Source of the DNA: Kitasatospora sp. NBC_01287
GTDB taxonomy: Bacteria > Actinomycetota > Actinomycetes > Streptomycetales > Streptomycetaceae
Reading direction: 5' to 3'
NCBI RefSeq assembly: GCF_026340565.1
Contig: NZ_JAPEPB010000001.1
Span: 1,488,001-1,552,000, forward strand
Length of the DNA stretch: 64,000 nucleotides
Position 1 is the first letter of the stretch. Each line of letters opens with the position of its first letter. Shown here in pieces: positions 1-13,188 of this stretch. The notes below the pieces were generated by a model. It made no database searches. It saw nothing but the letters and a program-made list of their open reading frames with translations, and had not been told where the DNA came from. The position numbers were made by a program, and so were the translations under genes.

Positions 1-972
1 GTGCGACCGGTGGCCGGAGAGCTCGGCGAGGATGTCCGGATTGCGCACCAGGGCGACCGGCGCGGGCGCCACGTCGTCCTTCTTCTTGATCTTCACGGCG
101 ACGTACTCGGCCGGCCGGAAGTCGGCGACGGCGGCGGCCATCACCACCACGTCGGCCTCGGCGGCCGCCTTCACGGCCACCTCGCGCAGCTCCAGCGCGG
201 TGGAGACCTTGATCACATCGACGCCGGCCGGGTCCGGCAGCCCGACGTTGGCGGCCAGCAGGGTGACCCGGGCGCCGCGCGCGGCCGCGGTGACGGCGAG
301 CGCGTAGCCCTGCTTGCCGGAGGAGCGGTTGCCCAGGTACCGCACCGGGTCCAGCGGCTCGCGGGTGCCGCCGGCCGAGACCACCACGTGGCGGCCCGCC
401 AGGTCGGGCACCACAGGACCGCGGGCCAGCACCCGGCGGCAGGCGGCGAAGATCGCGTCCGGGTCGGGCAGCCGGCCCTTGCCGGTGTCCACCCCGGTCA
501 GCCGGCCCACCGCGGGCTCCAGCACGATCGCGCCGCGCCGGCGCAGGGTGGCCACGTTCTCCTGGGTGGCGGCGTGCTCCCACATCTCGGTGTGCATCGC
601 GGGCGCGAAGACCACCGGACAGCGCGCCGTCAGCAGGGTGTTGGTGAGCAGGTCGTCGGCCAGCCCGTGGGCCGCCTTGGCCAGCAGGTCGGCGGTGGCG
701 GGGGCCACCACCACCAGGTCGGCGCGCTGCCCGATCCGCACGTGCGGGACCTCGTGCACCCGCTCCCAGGTCTCGGTGGCGGCCGGGCGCCCGGAGAGCG
801 CGGCCCAGGTGGCCTCGCCGACGAAGTGCAGCGCCGCCGCGGTCGGCACCACGGTCACCTGGTGCCCGGTCTCGCTGAACCGGCGCAGCAGCTCGCACGC
901 CTTGTAGGCGGCGATCCCGCCGCTGACACCGAGGACCACACTGGGCTGCCGCACCGGGCTCGTCTCCGTCAC
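1..972 (-). CDS. coaBC: CoaBC, bifunctional phosphopantothenoylcysteine decarboxylase / phosphopantothenate-cysteine ligase (partial, 3' end off window)
   Basis: Coenzyme A biosynthesis: the CoaB half joins cysteine to 4'-phosphopantothenate and the CoaC half decarboxylates the product. Translating the minus strand from a GTG at 972 gives VTETSPVRQPSVVLGVSGG, and the GVSGGIAAYK flavin-binding start of CoaC follows. The last visible residues include MAAAVADFRP, typical of the CoaB domain. About 324 of roughly 400 residues are present, and the gene runs off the left edge. It follows rpoZ and gmk on the same strand, the usual actinobacterial order. Confidence 0.93.
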   Translation of the reverse strand, partial: MTETSPVRQPSVVLGVSGGIAAYKACELLRRFSETGHQVTVVPTAAALHFVGEATWAALSGRPAATETWERVHEVPHVRIGQRADLVVVAPATADLLAKAAHGLADDLLTNTLLTARCPVVFAPAMHTEMWEHAATQENVATLRRRGAIVLEPAVGRLTGVDTGKGRLPDPDAIFAACRRVLARGPVVPDLAGRHVVVSAGGTREPLDPVRYLGNRSSGKQGYALAVTAAARGARVTLLAANVGLPDPAGVDVIKVSTALELREVAVKAAAEADVVVMAAAVADFRPAEYVAVKIKKKDDVAPAPVALVRNPDILAELSGHRSH

Positions 973-1064
973 GCGTTCACCTTAGGGCCTGCGTCCGGTC
1001 CTGCGCCGGGCCCGCCCTGACCAGCGGCCCGGAACAGCGGCCCTGACCAGCGGCCCGGAGCAGC

Positions 1065-1100
1065 GCGAAGGCCCGCCGGACGAGTCCGGCGGGCCTTCGC
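1065..1100 (-). terminator. Hairpin terminator after rpoZ
   Basis: Perfect 16-bp arms (1065-1080 and 1085-1100) with a CGAG loop, 14 bases past the rpoZ stop. There is no clear T tract, as is common in Streptomyces. Confidence 0.75.
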
Positions 1101-1114
1101 GGAGCGCGGTGCCG

Positions 1115-1381
1115 TCAGGCGGCGTCGACGGCCTCGGCGGTGAGCATGCCGGCGTTGATCTCGCGCAGCGCGATCGACAGCGGCTTCTCGTGCACGTGGG
1201 TGTCGACCAGCGGGCCGACGTACTCCAGCAGACCCTCACCGAGCTGCGAGTAGTACGCGTTGATCTGACGCGCGCGCTTGGCCGCGTAGATCACCAGGCT
1301 GTACTTCGAGTCCGTGGCCTCGAGCAGCTCATCGATCGGCGGGTTGATGATGCCCTCGGGCGCGGTCATGGAAGAGGACAC
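1115..1381 (-). CDS. rpoZ: DNA-directed RNA polymerase omega subunit
   Basis: Small RNA polymerase subunit that chaperones the beta' subunit. The 88-aa product has the family core [20 protein letters not shown], then AAKRARQIN, and ends in the acidic-alanine tail usual for actinobacteria. The GTG at 1381 has GGAAGG six bases upstream. An internal ATG four codons on is possible but has no better binding site. It lies between gmk and coaBC. Confidence 0.95.
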   Translation of the reverse strand: MSSSMTAPEGIINPPIDELLEATDSKYSLVIYAAKRARQINAYYSQLGEGLLEYVGPLVDTHVHEKPLSIALREINAGMLTAEAVDAA

Positions 1382-1444
1382 GGAAAACCTTCCGAAAAGA
1401 TGACGGAGAACAGTTCCTGATTCGATCCGACCGAATCACCGGCA

Positions 1445-1524
1445 GGCCACCAGACCAACAGGCCACCACACCAACAGACAGGTGAACCAGCAGGCAGGTG
1501 AACCAACAGGCGAGTACGCCAACA
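1445..1524. repeat. Five tandem copies of a degenerate 16-bp unit in the gmk-rpoZ gap
   Basis: Units start at 1445, 1461, 1477, 1493 and 1509. The first two read GGCCACCAGACCAACA and GGCCACCACACCAACA. The others keep the ends and vary in the middle. The array fills about half of the 171-bp gap, where the rpoZ promoter or leader must lie. Confidence 0.85.
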
Positions 1525-1552
1525 GGCATTCGGTTGAATCACACAGATCGAA

Positions 1553-2110
1553 TCAGTTTACACCGAGCAAGGCTAGCAGCTCGGCCGCGACCTGCTCGAC
1601 CGAGGTGTTCACCAGCGTGGTGTCGAACTCCGGCTCGGCGGCCAGCTCGATCCTCGCGGCGGCCAGCCGCTCGTCGATGACCTCCTGCGGCTCGGTGCCG
1701 CGCCCGGTGAGCCGGCGCACCAGCTCCTCCCAGCTCGGCGGGGCCAGGAAGACCAGCTGGGCTTCGGGCATCGACTCGCGCACCTGGCGGGCGCCCTGCA
1801 GGTCGATCTCGAGCAGCACGGGCTCGCCGCGCTCCAACCGCTCCTCGACCGCCGCACGCGGGGTGCCGTACTTGTTGCCGGCGAAGACGGCCGACTCCAG
1901 CAGTTCGCCGTTTGCGACCAGCTTGTCGAACTCGTCGTGGTCGACGAACTGGTAGTGGACCCCGTCCTTCTCGCCGGGTCGCGGATGCCGGGTGGTGGCC
2001 GACACCGAGAGCCAGACCTCGGGGTGCTGCTGCCTCATATGAGCGACGACCGTGCTCTTGCCGACCCCCGAAGGGCCGGAGAGCACGGTCAGCCGCGGAC
2101 GTTCACTCAT
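1553..2110 (-). CDS. gmk: Guanylate kinase
   Basis: Phosphorylates GMP to GDP with ATP. The product is 185 aa from the ATG at 2110 ([20 protein letters not shown]). The P-loop is [10 protein letters not shown], the GMP-binding segment is [17 protein letters not shown], and the lid has RLTGRGTEP. The reading frame stays open to 2149, but the internal ATG matches the family start. It is transcribed with mihF upstream and rpoZ downstream. Confidence 0.95.
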   Translation of the reverse strand: MSERPRLTVLSGPSGVGKSTVVAHMRQQHPEVWLSVSATTRHPRPGEKDGVHYQFVDHDEFDKLVANGELLESAVFAGNKYGTPRAAVEERLERGEPVLLEIDLQGARQVRESMPEAQLVFLAPPSWEELVRRLTGRGTEPQEVIDERLAAARIELAAEPEFDTTLVNTSVEQVAAELLALLGVN

Positions 2111-2170
2111 ACAGCGATTATCCCGGATCCTGGACGAACCGGAGACCACCAGGAAAGGGGTACTGCCGGA

Positions 2171-2497
2171 TCAGGACGGAGTGCCACCGAACTCGCGCTC
2201 CAGCGAGGCGATCTGGTTGCTCCCGAGGCCGCGGACCCGCCGGCTCTCGCTGATCCCGAGGCGCTCCATGATCTGCTTGGCACGAACCTTGCCGACACCC
2301 GGCAGGCTCTCCAGCAGTGCGGAGACCTTCATTTTGCCGATGACCTCGTTGTCGGCCTTGCCGGCCTTGATCACCTCGTGCAGGGAAGCGCCCGAGTGCT
2401 TGAGCCGGTTCTTCACCTCGGCGCGCTCCCGGCGAGCCTCGGCGGCCTTGGCCAGCGCGGCCGCGCGCTGTTCAGGGGTAAGGGGCGGAAGAGCCAC
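2171..2497 (-). CDS. mihF: Actinobacterial integration host factor (sIHF/mIHF)
   Basis: Nucleoid-associated DNA-binding protein of actinobacteria, linked to nucleoid compaction and development in Streptomyces. The GTG at 2497 (VALPPLTPEQRAAALAKAAE, 108 codons) has GAGGTG six bases upstream and matches the usual 105 to 108 aa. Visible are the long basic N-terminal helix (RRERAEVKNRLKHSGASLHE) and the helix-hairpin-helix with LPGVGKVRAKQIM. The frame extends upstream to 2644, but that part has no family similarity. Confidence 0.95.
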   Translation of the reverse strand: MALPPLTPEQRAAALAKAAEARRERAEVKNRLKHSGASLHEVIKAGKADNEVIGKMKVSALLESLPGVGKVRAKQIMERLGISESRRVRGLGSNQIASLEREFGGTPS

Positions 2498-2693
2498 GCC
2501 GTTCACCTCAGGGTCTGGAAGGAATTGAAGTGCTAGGACATAGGTCGAACCAAGGGCCTGCCACTGCCCGTTCGGGCTGTGGCCGCAGTGGAACCCAGCT
2601 GCTCTGACCTGCGAGAGCAACAAGATTCGCACCGCCCTGGGCACCTACCGCCGGACACTACCCGGATTGCGCGCCCGCGTCAGGAAAAGAAGC

Positions 2694-2733
2694 CGAAAAG
2701 TCCTGGTCAGCACCGGTAGCCCAGGACTTTTCG
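2694..2733 (-). terminator. Terminator between pyrF and mihF
   Basis: Perfect 13-bp arms (CGAAAAGTCCTGG at 2694-2706, complement at 2721-2733) with a 14-base loop and A/T-rich outer ends. It ends the pyr transcript 30 bases after pyrF and works in either direction. Confidence 0.8.
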
Positions 2734-2764
2734 GGAGAAAACGGCCCGGTTTGGGCCCTGTTCG

Positions 2765-3601
2765 TCAAGCGAGTGTGACAGCCCTCACATCGTCGACGAA
2801 GCGCTGCGCGGCCTCCCGGAGGGCGCTGACCGAGGGTCCGCGCCTGAGCACGTCGCGCGAGACGCTCGGTACCACGTCAGGTACGGCCGCACCGAAGACG
2901 CGCGGCAGGTCGGCCATCGTCGCGCCCTGGGCACCGATCCCGGGGGCCAGCAGCGGACCGTTGATCGCCAGGTCCACCCCGGCGTCGGCCAGCGTCGCGC
3001 CGACCACCGCGCCGAACGAACCCAGCGGCTCCGCACCGGCGTTCTCGGCCGCCAGGTGGCGCAGCACCCGCTGGGCCACGCTCACCCCTTCCGCGGACTC
3101 GGCGCGCTGCACCTCGAAGCCCTCGGGGTTGGAGGTGAGGGCCAGCGCGAAGATGCCGCAGCCGTGCTCGCGGGCCAGGTCGAGCGCCGGGCGCAGCGAG
3201 CCGTAGCCGAGGTAGGGGCTGACGGTCAGGGCGTCGGAGAAGAGCGGGCTGTCCGGGCGCAGGAAGGCATCGGCGTAGGCGGCCATGGTGGAGCCGATGT
3301 CGCCGCGCTTGGCGTCCATCACCACCAGGGCGCCGGCCGACCGGGCCTCGGCGACGGTGCGCTCCAGGACCGCGACGCCCTTGCTGCCGAAGCGCTCGAA
3401 GAAGGCGGCCTGCGGCTTGAGCACGGCGACCCGGTCGGCCAGCGCCTCGACCACGGTGCGGCTGAAGGTCTCCAGGCCCGCCAGGTCGTCGCCCAGTCCC
3501 CAGGCGGAGAGCAGGGCGGCGTGCGGGTCGATGCCGACGCAGAGCTGGCCGCGGTCGTCCATGGCCTGGCGCAGCCGGGCGCCGAAGGGGGCGAGAGTCA
3601 T
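2765..3601 (-). CDS. pyrF: Orotidine 5'-phosphate decarboxylase
   Basis: Last step of UMP synthesis (OMP to UMP). The 278-aa product has VMDAKRGDIGST, the catalytic Lys-Asp motif, near residue 95, and the phosphate-binding GIGAQGA near residue 225. Length and motifs place it in the long actinobacterial type-2 PyrF family. It is the last gene of the pyr run and starts 9 bases after the class 1B pyrD. Confidence 0.95.
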   Translation of the reverse strand: MTLAPFGARLRQAMDDRGQLCVGIDPHAALLSAWGLGDDLAGLETFSRTVVEALADRVAVLKPQAAFFERFGSKGVAVLERTVAEARSAGALVVMDAKRGDIGSTMAAYADAFLRPDSPLFSDALTVSPYLGYGSLRPALDLAREHGCGIFALALTSNPEGFEVQRAESAEGVSVAQRVLRHLAAENAGAEPLGSFGAVVGATLADAGVDLAINGPLLAPGIGAQGATMADLPRVFGAAVPDVVPSVSRDVLRRGPSVSALREAAQRFVDDVRAVTLA

Positions 3602-3610
3602 GAGGTCCTT

Positions 3611-4570
3611 TCAGGACGGACGGGGGCGGTGGGCGAACCCCACCGCGTCGGTGTACTTGGCGAAGCCGCGGTGGGCGAGCTCGGTCCGGAGCTCGGCGAG
3701 GATCCGCCGCGGCGCGGCCGGGTCGTGGAACAGGGCGGTCCCCACCGCCACGCCGCTCGCCCCGGCCAGGGTGAACTCCAGCGCGTCCCGCCCGCTGCGG
3801 ATGCCGCCCATGCCGAGGATCGGCACCCGTGGGATCCGTCCGGCCAGCATCGCGGCGTGCACCTCGTAGACGCAGCGCACCGCGATCGGCCGCAGCGCGG
3901 GCCCGGAGAGCCCGCCGGCTCCGGCCGCCAGCGCCGGGCGCAGCGTCTCCAGGTCGACGGCGAGGCCGAGGGCGGTGTTGATCATCGACAGGCCGTCCGC
4001 CCCCGCGTGCGCGCAGGCGGCGGCGATCTCGGTGATCGAGGTGACATCGGGCGAGAGCTTGGCGTAGAGCGGCAGTGCGGGGTCGGCGACCTGGCGCACG
4101 GCCCGCACCACGTCGTAGGAGGTGGCCGGATTGCGACCGAAGACCAGGCCGCGATCGGCCAGGTTGGGGCAGGAGATGTTGAGTTCGAGCCCGACCACGC
4201 CGGGCTGCCCGGCCAGCCGCTCGGCACTCTCGGTGAACTCCTCCAGCCGCTGCCCGGCGATCGAGACCAGCACCCGCGCGCCTCGCTCGGCCAGCCAGGG
4301 CAGCTCGTGCCGCGTGAAGTGCTCGATCCCCGAGCCCGGCAGGCCGATCGAGTTGAGCATGCCCGAGGGGGTCTCGGCCATCCGCGGGGTAGGCCCGCCG
4401 GCCCGCGGGTAGGGCATGATCGTCTTGGTGGTGACGGTGCCCAGCTCGTCCAGCGGGACGAACCGGGCCAACTCCCGCCCGTAGCCGGCGCAGCCGGAGG
4501 CGGTGCTGAGCGGATTGGGCAGGGTGAGCGCGCCGAGCGGGGCGCTGAGGTCGACGTCCTGCGGCTCCAT
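3611..4570 (-). CDS. pyrD: Dihydroorotate dehydrogenase catalytic subunit, class 1B-like
   Basis: Oxidises dihydroorotate to orotate with FMN. The 319-aa product has the class 1 signature ELNISCPN, whose cysteine is the active-site base (class 2 enzymes use serine). N-terminal MEPQDVDLSAPLGALTLPNP and a C-terminal GMGGIRSGRDALEF FMN-phosphate site are complete. It overlaps the upstream pyrK by one base, so the two probably form the NAD-linked PyrD-PyrK complex. A second, class 2 enzyme is encoded at 5640-6734. Confidence 0.9.
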   Translation of the reverse strand: MEPQDVDLSAPLGALTLPNPLSTASGCAGYGRELARFVPLDELGTVTTKTIMPYPRAGGPTPRMAETPSGMLNSIGLPGSGIEHFTRHELPWLAERGARVLVSIAGQRLEEFTESAERLAGQPGVVGLELNISCPNLADRGLVFGRNPATSYDVVRAVRQVADPALPLYAKLSPDVTSITEIAAACAHAGADGLSMINTALGLAVDLETLRPALAAGAGGLSGPALRPIAVRCVYEVHAAMLAGRIPRVPILGMGGIRSGRDALEFTLAGASGVAVGTALFHDPAAPRRILAELRTELAHRGFAKYTDAVGFAHRPRPS

Positions 4571-5424
4571 CAGGCCCGCACCTCCATCCCGGCGGCGCCG
4601 TCCAGGTCGGCGGGCACCGTGCCGATGTCCGCCCAGCGCACCCGGGCGCCCTCGAAGACCGGCCCGTCGGTGCAGGCCCGCACGAAGCGGCTGCGGCCGT
4701 CCTCGCCGACCACCGGCAGCACGCAGGTCATGCAGATCCCGGTGCCGCAGGCCATCGCCGCCTCGACGGCTGCGTGGGTGCGCACCGCCTGCTCGGCGGC
4801 GATCGCGGTGACCTCGCGCAGCATCGCCGTCGGACCGCAGGCGTAGACGACGCCGGCCCCGATCGCCCGGATCGCCTCGGCCAGCGGATCGGTGGCCCGG
4901 CCCGCCAGGCCGAGCGAGCCGTCCTCGGTGAGCACCAGGACGTCCTGGGTGAGCGCCCTGGCCTGTTCGACGCCGTAGAGCCGCCCGGCGGTGGCGGCGG
5001 CGAGCAGGAAGCCGACCTGGCCGCCGCGCCGCTGGATCTCGGCGCCCAGCGCGAAGAGCGGGGCGGAGCGGCGGCCGCCGGCCACCAGCAGCGCGCTGAC
5101 CGGGCCGTCCGGCAGCGGGAACGGGGTGCCGAGCGGGGCGATCAGGTCGAGCCGCTCGCCGACCCGGACGGCGGCCAGCTCGCGGGTGCCGGCGCCGCGC
5201 ACGGCGATCACCAGCTCCACGGTGCCGGCCGCCGGGTCCGCCCGGTGGATCGAGAAGGCCCGGCGCAGCGGCAGCGCCGAGTTCGCGCCGCCCACCGCCA
5301 GGGTGGCGAAGTGCCCGGGGCGCACCCGCTGCGGCACGCCGGGGGCGTGCAGCACCAGGCGCTGGCAGGCCCCCTCGGGATGGTTGGCGAGCACCTCGGC
5401 CCGCAGCTGCAGGGGGTTGGCCAT
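4570..5424 (-). CDS. pyrK: Dihydroorotate dehydrogenase electron transfer subunit (PyrK-like)
   Basis: FAD and [2Fe-2S] flavoprotein that passes electrons from the FMN subunit to NAD. A ferredoxin-reductase-type FAD domain (RRAFSIHRA) is followed by a nucleotide-binding domain. The C-terminal ACGTGICMTC plus a later ACTDGPVF supplies the four iron-sulphur cysteines. The ATG at 5424 (MANPLQLRAEV) is preferred because upstream in-frame codons encode a low-complexity basic stretch. The 215-bp gap to the class 2 pyrD suggests its own promoter. Confidence 0.88.
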   Translation of the reverse strand: MANPLQLRAEVLANHPEGACQRLVLHAPGVPQRVRPGHFATLAVGGANSALPLRRAFSIHRADPAAGTVELVIAVRGAGTRELAAVRVGERLDLIAPLGTPFPLPDGPVSALLVAGGRRSAPLFALGAEIQRRGGQVGFLLAAATAGRLYGVEQARALTQDVLVLTEDGSLGLAGRATDPLAEAIRAIGAGVVYACGPTAMLREVTAIAAEQAVRTHAAVEAAMACGTGICMTCVLPVVGEDGRSRFVRACTDGPVFEGARVRWADIGTVPADLDGAAGMEVRA

Positions 5425-5639
5425 TCCGTGGCCCCTTTCGACCGCTCTGGCTGCTCGGACCGATCGCCGGCCGGTCCGGTCGGTCCGGTCGGCGATCGGT
5501 CCGGTCGGTTCACCGGCTCCCGGCACTCTGCCAAACCGGTCCGCCGGCTGTCACATTGCCCCGGTTTATGACATATCGTCAGATGATCAGTCGGTGATCG
5601 GCGCTCGATGACCGGCGCCCGGTGACCGGTGCCCGCTGC

Positions 5640-6734
5640 TCAGGCCCCCGAGCCCACCGCCTCCGCGATGCTCCGGAAACCGGCCCGCCGCAGCCGCAGT
5701 CCCAGGCCCTTGTGCACCCGGCGCATCCAGAACGGCCCCTCGTAGATGAAGGCGCTGTAGCCCTGCACCAGGTCGGCCCCGGCCAGGATCCGCTGCCAGG
5801 CGTCCTCCGCGCTCTCGATCCCGCCGACCGAGACCAGGGTCAGCCGCCCCTCGGTCCGCTTGCGCAGCCGCTTCAGCACCTCCAGCGAGCGCCCCTTCAG
5901 CGGTGCGCCGGAGAGCCCGCCCATGCCGATCTGCTCGACCCGGTCGGCCGGCGCCCGCAGCCCGCCGCGCCCGATCGTCGTGTTGGTCGCGATGATGCCG
6001 TCCAGCCCCAGCTCCAGGGCCAGGTCGGCGACCGCGTCCACGTCCTCGTCGGCCAGGTCGGGTGCGATCTTCACCAGCAGCGGCACGTGGTGCGCCGTGC
6101 TGCGGTCGGCGGCCGCGCGCACCGCGCTCAGCAGCGGGCCCAGGTGGGAGACGGCCTGCAGGTTGCGCAGCCCCGGGGTGTTCGGCGAGGAGACGTTGAC
6201 CACCAGGTAGTCCGCGTACCGCGCCAGCCGCTCGGTGCTCTTCACGTAGTCGGCGACCGCGTCGGCCTCCTCGACCATCTTGGTCTTGCCGATGTTGACG
6301 CCCACCACCGGGGAGAGCGAGCCGCGCAGGCGCTGCGCGAGGCGGGCGGCGACCCGGGCCGAGCCCTGGTTGTTGAAGCCCATCCGGTTGATCAGCGCGC
6401 GGTCCTCGACCAGCCGGAACAGCCGCGGCGCCGGGTTGCCGGGCTGCGGCTCACCGGTGACCGTGCCGATCTCCACGTAGTCGAAGCCGAGCATCGCCAG
6501 GCCGTCGATCCCGACCGCGTTCTTGTCGAAGCCCGCGCCGAGCCCGAACGGCCCCGGCAGGTCGAGCCCCAGCGCGGTGGTGCGCAGCGCCTGGTCGCGC
6601 GGCGCCAGCACCAGCGCGACCAGCTGCCGCAGACCCGGCACCGAGGCGGCCAGCCGGACCCAGAAGAACGCCAGGTGATGGGCCTTCTCGGGATCCATCT
6701 TCCGGAAGACCAGGTTGAAGAGCAGTTTGTACAC
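5640..6734 (-). CDS. pyrD: Dihydroorotate dehydrogenase, quinone-dependent (class 2)
   Basis: Membrane-associated enzyme using quinone as electron acceptor. The GTG at 6734 ([20 protein letters not shown]) gives 364 aa with the class 2 N-terminal amphipathic extension. The active-site serine lies in [13 protein letters not shown]. This is the orthologue expected next to carB in Streptomyces, so the PyrK/class 1B pair is the extra. Confidence 0.94.
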   Translation of the reverse strand: MYKLLFNLVFRKMDPEKAHHLAFFWVRLAASVPGLRQLVALVLAPRDQALRTTALGLDLPGPFGLGAGFDKNAVGIDGLAMLGFDYVEIGTVTGEPQPGNPAPRLFRLVEDRALINRMGFNNQGSARVAARLAQRLRGSLSPVVGVNIGKTKMVEEADAVADYVKSTERLARYADYLVVNVSSPNTPGLRNLQAVSHLGPLLSAVRAAADRSTAHHVPLLVKIAPDLADEDVDAVADLALELGLDGIIATNTTIGRGGLRAPADRVEQIGMGGLSGAPLKGRSLEVLKRLRKRTEGRLTLVSVGGIESAEDAWQRILAGADLVQGYSAFIYEGPFWMRRVHKGLGLRLRRAGFRSIAEAVGSGA

Positions 6735-6758
6735 GCTTGCGGCGCCTTCCTCACATGG

Positions 6759-6794
6759 GAGTGGGAGGCACCCGGACACGGGCGCCTCCCACTC
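6759..6794 (-). terminator. Hairpin between carB and class 2 pyrD
   Basis: Arms GAGTGGGAGGC (6759-6769) and GCCTCCCACTC (6784-6794) with a 14-base loop, 10 bases after the carB stop. It may attenuate read-through into pyrD. Confidence 0.6.
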
Positions 6795-6803
6795 AGGATC
6801 CTG

Positions 6804-10112
<3,309 letters not shown>

Positions 10113-10115
10113 GGG

Positions 10116-11315
10116 TCAGCTCCCTGCGGTGGTGCGGGTCATCGGCTCTACGCCGTGCTGGTCTCGTTCGCCTCGCATGAGTTCGACGAAGCGATCGAAC
10201 AGGTAGGCGGCGTCGTGCGGGCCGGCCGCCGCCTCGGGGTGGTACTGCACGCTGAAGGCGGGCGTGTCCAGGCACTGCAGGCCCTCCACCACGTCGTCGT
10301 TGAGGCAGACGTGGGAGACCTCGGCGCGCCCGAACGGGGTCTCGCTCACCCTGTCCAGCGGCGCCTCGACGGCGAAGCCGTGGTTGTGCGCGGTGACCTC
10401 GACCTTGCCGGTGGTGCGGTCCTGCACCGGCTGGTTGATGCCGCGGTGGCCGTACTTCAGCTTGTAGGTACCGAAGCCCAGCGCCCGGCCGAGGATCTGG
10501 TTGCCGAAGCAGATGCCGAAGAACGGGGTCTTGCGGCCGAGCACCTCGCGCAGCACCGCCACCTGGTGGTCGGCGGTGGCCGGGTCGCCCGGGCCGTTGG
10601 AGAAGAAGACGCCGTCCGGCGCAACCGCGTAGAGCTCCTCGGCGGTCGCGTTCGCGGGCAGCACGTGCACCTCGATGCCGCGCTCGGCCATCCGCTGCGG
10701 GGTCATCGCCTTGATCCCCAGGTCCAGGGCGGCGACGGTGAACTTCTTCTCACCCACCGCCGGGACCACGTAGGGCTCGGTGGTGGCGACCTCGGCGCAC
10801 AGGTCGGCGCCCTTCATCTCCGGGGCCTGCTGCACCCGGGCGAGCAGCTCGGCGGGCTCGGCCAGCGCCGGACCGGAGAAGATGCCGACCCGCATCGCGC
10901 CGCGCTCACGCAGGTGGCGGGTGAGCGCGCGGGTGTCGATCCCGCTGATGCCGACCACGCCCTGGGTCGCCAGCTCGTCGTCGAGCGAGCGGCGCGAGCG
11001 CCAGTTGGAGGGCACCCGGGCGGGGTCGCGGACCACGTAGCCGGCCACCCAGATCCGCTGCGACTCCGGGTCCTCGTCGTTGACGCCGGTGTTGCCGATC
11101 TGCGGGGCCGTCATGACCACCACCTGGCGGTGGTAGGACGGGTCGGTCAGGGTCTCCTGGTAGCCGGACATGCCGGTGTTGAAGACGGCCTCGCCGAAGG
11201 TCTCGCCGATCGCGCCGTACGCCTGGCCGCGGAAGCTGCGACCGTCCTCCAGGACCAGCACGGCGGGCACACGCTCCCGCCAGGGGCGCGGCGTGGTGGG
11301 GGCAGGTGCGGTCAT
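10116..11315 (-). CDS. carA: Carbamoyl-phosphate synthase small subunit
   Basis: Glutaminase subunit that feeds ammonia to CarB. The 399-aa product has the N-terminal CarA domain ([20 protein letters not shown]) and a class I glutamine amidotransferase domain with nucleophile GICFGNQ and later [12 protein letters not shown]. Its start overlaps the preceding membrane-protein gene by 4 bases. Confidence 0.96.
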   Translation of the reverse strand: MTAPAPTTPRPWRERVPAVLVLEDGRSFRGQAYGAIGETFGEAVFNTGMSGYQETLTDPSYHRQVVVMTAPQIGNTGVNDEDPESQRIWVAGYVVRDPARVPSNWRSRRSLDDELATQGVVGISGIDTRALTRHLRERGAMRVGIFSGPALAEPAELLARVQQAPEMKGADLCAEVATTEPYVVPAVGEKKFTVAALDLGIKAMTPQRMAERGIEVHVLPANATAEELYAVAPDGVFFSNGPGDPATADHQVAVLREVLGRKTPFFGICFGNQILGRALGFGTYKLKYGHRGINQPVQDRTTGKVEVTAHNHGFAVEAPLDRVSETPFGRAEVSHVCLNDDVVEGLQCLDTPAFSVQYHPEAAAGPHDAAYLFDRFVELMRGERDQHGVEPMTRTTAGS

Positions 11316-11887
11316 GGTGTTACGCCTTCCGTCTTCGTCGTACGTGTTGCCGTCGTTCGATCGGCCAGGCCCGCGATGGCCGCGACCCAGGCCGCGTGCT
11401 CGTCCGGGTGGTCCAGCCGGAACCCGGACTCCAGCCCGGTGCCGCCCAGCCGCCAGCCGACCACCAGCAGGCCGGCCGGCACGACCTTGCCGGCGATGCC
11501 GGAGTCGGTCCGGGCGCCCGTCAGGTCCTCGGCCGGCAGCCAGAGGTCCTCAGCACCTGGGCGGCTGACCAGCAGACCGCGCTCGGTCAGGGTCAGCTCC
11601 GCCAGGCTCCGCAGGCCCAGGCCGTGGGCCACCACCCGCTCCAGCCAGCTCCCGGCCAGGGTGCTGCCGTGGTAGCGGCCACCGCTCTCCAGGATGGGCG
11701 CGCCGCGCTCGGCCGGCACGGCGGGCGGCGCGACCAGGTCGGACTGCAGGGTGCGGCGCCAGTTCCAGCCCTGGCGCATCAGCCAGTAGACGACCGCGAC
11801 CACGATCAGCAGGCCGACCGTCCAGCCGATGTAGCTGGGCCAGTCGTGGACCTTGGCCTTCTCCATCGCGATCAGGCCGGCGCTCAT
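11312..11887 (-). CDS. Conserved membrane-anchored PH-like domain protein of the pyr operon
   Basis: 191 aa with one N-terminal membrane segment (about residues 17-40, [19 protein letters not shown]) and a cytosolic domain with a PH-like pattern around [20 protein letters not shown]. Streptomyces genomes carry an equivalent gene between pyrC and carA. Its function is not established. Four-base overlaps on both sides show tight translational coupling with pyrC and carA. Confidence 0.85.
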   Translation of the reverse strand: MSAGLIAMEKAKVHDWPSYIGWTVGLLIVVAVVYWLMRQGWNWRRTLQSDLVAPPAVPAERGAPILESGGRYHGSTLAGSWLERVVAHGLGLRSLAELTLTERGLLVSRPGAEDLWLPAEDLTGARTDSGIAGKVVPAGLLVVGWRLGGTGLESGFRLDHPDEHAAWVAAIAGLADRTTATRTTKTEGVTP

Positions 11888-13188
11888 GCGGGCCGGCCCG
11901 GCTCGACCAGCTCGCCGGCCAGCACCGTGGCCACCCCGCGCAGGAAGGTGGCGTGCACCCGTCCGGGCAGGTCGAGCCCGCGGTAGGGGGTGTTGCGGCT
12001 GCGGGTGGCGAAGCTGTCCGGGTTCACGGTGCCACGGTACGCGGGATCGAAGAGCACCAGGTTGGCCGGCTCACCGACCGAGACGGGGCGCCCGTGGCCG
12101 GTCAGCCGGCCGATCCGGGCGGGGCGGTGCGACATCCGGTCGGCGACACCCTCCCAGTTCAGCAGGCCGGTGTCGACCATCGCCTGCTGCACCACCGAGA
12201 GCGCGGTCTCCAGGCCGACCATGCCCATCGCGGCGGCGGCCCACTCGCAGTCCTTGTCCTCCGCGGGGTGCGGGGCGTGGTCGGTGGCCACCGCGTCGAT
12301 GGTGCCGTCGGCCAGCGCCGCGCGCAGCGCCCGCACGTCCTCGGCGGTGCGCAGCGGCGGGTTCACCTTGTAGACCGGGTCGTAGGAGCGGACCAGCTCG
12401 TCGGTGAGCAGCAGGTGGTGCGGGGTCACCTCGGCGGTGACGTCCCAGCCCTTGTCCTTGGCCCAGCGGATCAGCTCCACCGAGCCGGCCGTGGAGACGT
12501 GGCAGACGTGCAGCCGGGAGCCGACGTGCGCGGCGAGCAGCACGTCGCGGGCGATGATCGCCTCCTCGGCGACGGCCGGCCAGCCGCCGAGCCCGAGCTC
12601 GCCGGAGACCTGGCCCTCGTTCATCTGGGCGCCCTCGGTCAGCCGCGGCTCCTGGGCGTGCTGGGCGACCACGCCGTCGAAGGCCTTCACGTACTCCAGC
12701 GCGCGGCGCATGATCACCGCGTCGTCCACGCACTTGCCGTCGTCGGAGAAGACCCGCACCTGGGCGGCCGAGTCGTGCATCGCGCCGAGCTCGGCGAGCT
12801 TCTTGCCCTCCAGGCCCACGGTGACGGCGCCCACCGGCCGCACGTCGCAGTAGCCGGAGGCCTGGCCCAGTCGCCAGACCTGCTCGACCACGCCGGCGGT
12901 GTCGGCCACCGGGAACGTGTTGGCCATCGCGTGCACCGCGGTGTAGCCGCCCTTGGCGGCGGCCTGGGTGCCGGTCAGCACGGTCTCGGCGTCCTCGCGC
13001 CCGGGCTCGCGCAGGTGGGTGTGCAGGTCCACCAGGCCGGGCAGCGCGATCAGGCCGTGCGCGTCGATGTCGACGTCGGCCTCGATGGCCAGGTCGGTGC
13101 CGATGGCACGGATCACGCCGCCGTCGAGGTGGATGTCCTGCGCGGGGCCGCCGAGGATCTGGGCGTTGCGGATCAGGTAGCTGGTCAC
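11884..13188 (-). CDS. pyrC: Dihydroorotase
   Basis: Zinc amidohydrolase converting carbamoyl aspartate to dihydroorotate. The 434-aa product shows the metal-binding [10 protein letters not shown] near residue 60, a further [10 protein letters not shown] region and [13 protein letters not shown] near residue 300. It overlaps pyrB upstream and the membrane-protein gene downstream by 4 bases each. Confidence 0.96.
   Translation of the reverse strand: MTSYLIRNAQILGGPAQDIHLDGGVIRAIGTDLAIEADVDIDAHGLIALPGLVDLHTHLREPGREDAETVLTGTQAAAKGGYTAVHAMANTFPVADTAGVVEQVWRLGQASGYCDVRPVGAVTVGLEGKKLAELGAMHDSAAQVRVFSDDGKCVDDAVIMRRALEYVKAFDGVVAQHAQEPRLTEGAQMNEGQVSGELGLGGWPAVAEEAIIARDVLLAAHVGSRLHVCHVSTAGSVELIRWAKDKGWDVTAEVTPHHLLLTDELVRSYDPVYKVNPPLRTAEDVRALRAALADGTIDAVATDHAPHPAEDKDCEWAAAAMGMVGLETALSVVQQAMVDTGLLNWEGVADRMSHRPARIGRLTGHGRPVSVGEPANLVLFDPAYRGTVNPDSFATRSRNTPYRGLDLPGRVHATFLRGVATVLAGELVEPGRPA

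Noticed and set aside
1..1020. 339-aa plus-strand frame at the left edge
   Set aside because: It is antisense to coaBC, whose minus-strand translation shows clear family motifs.
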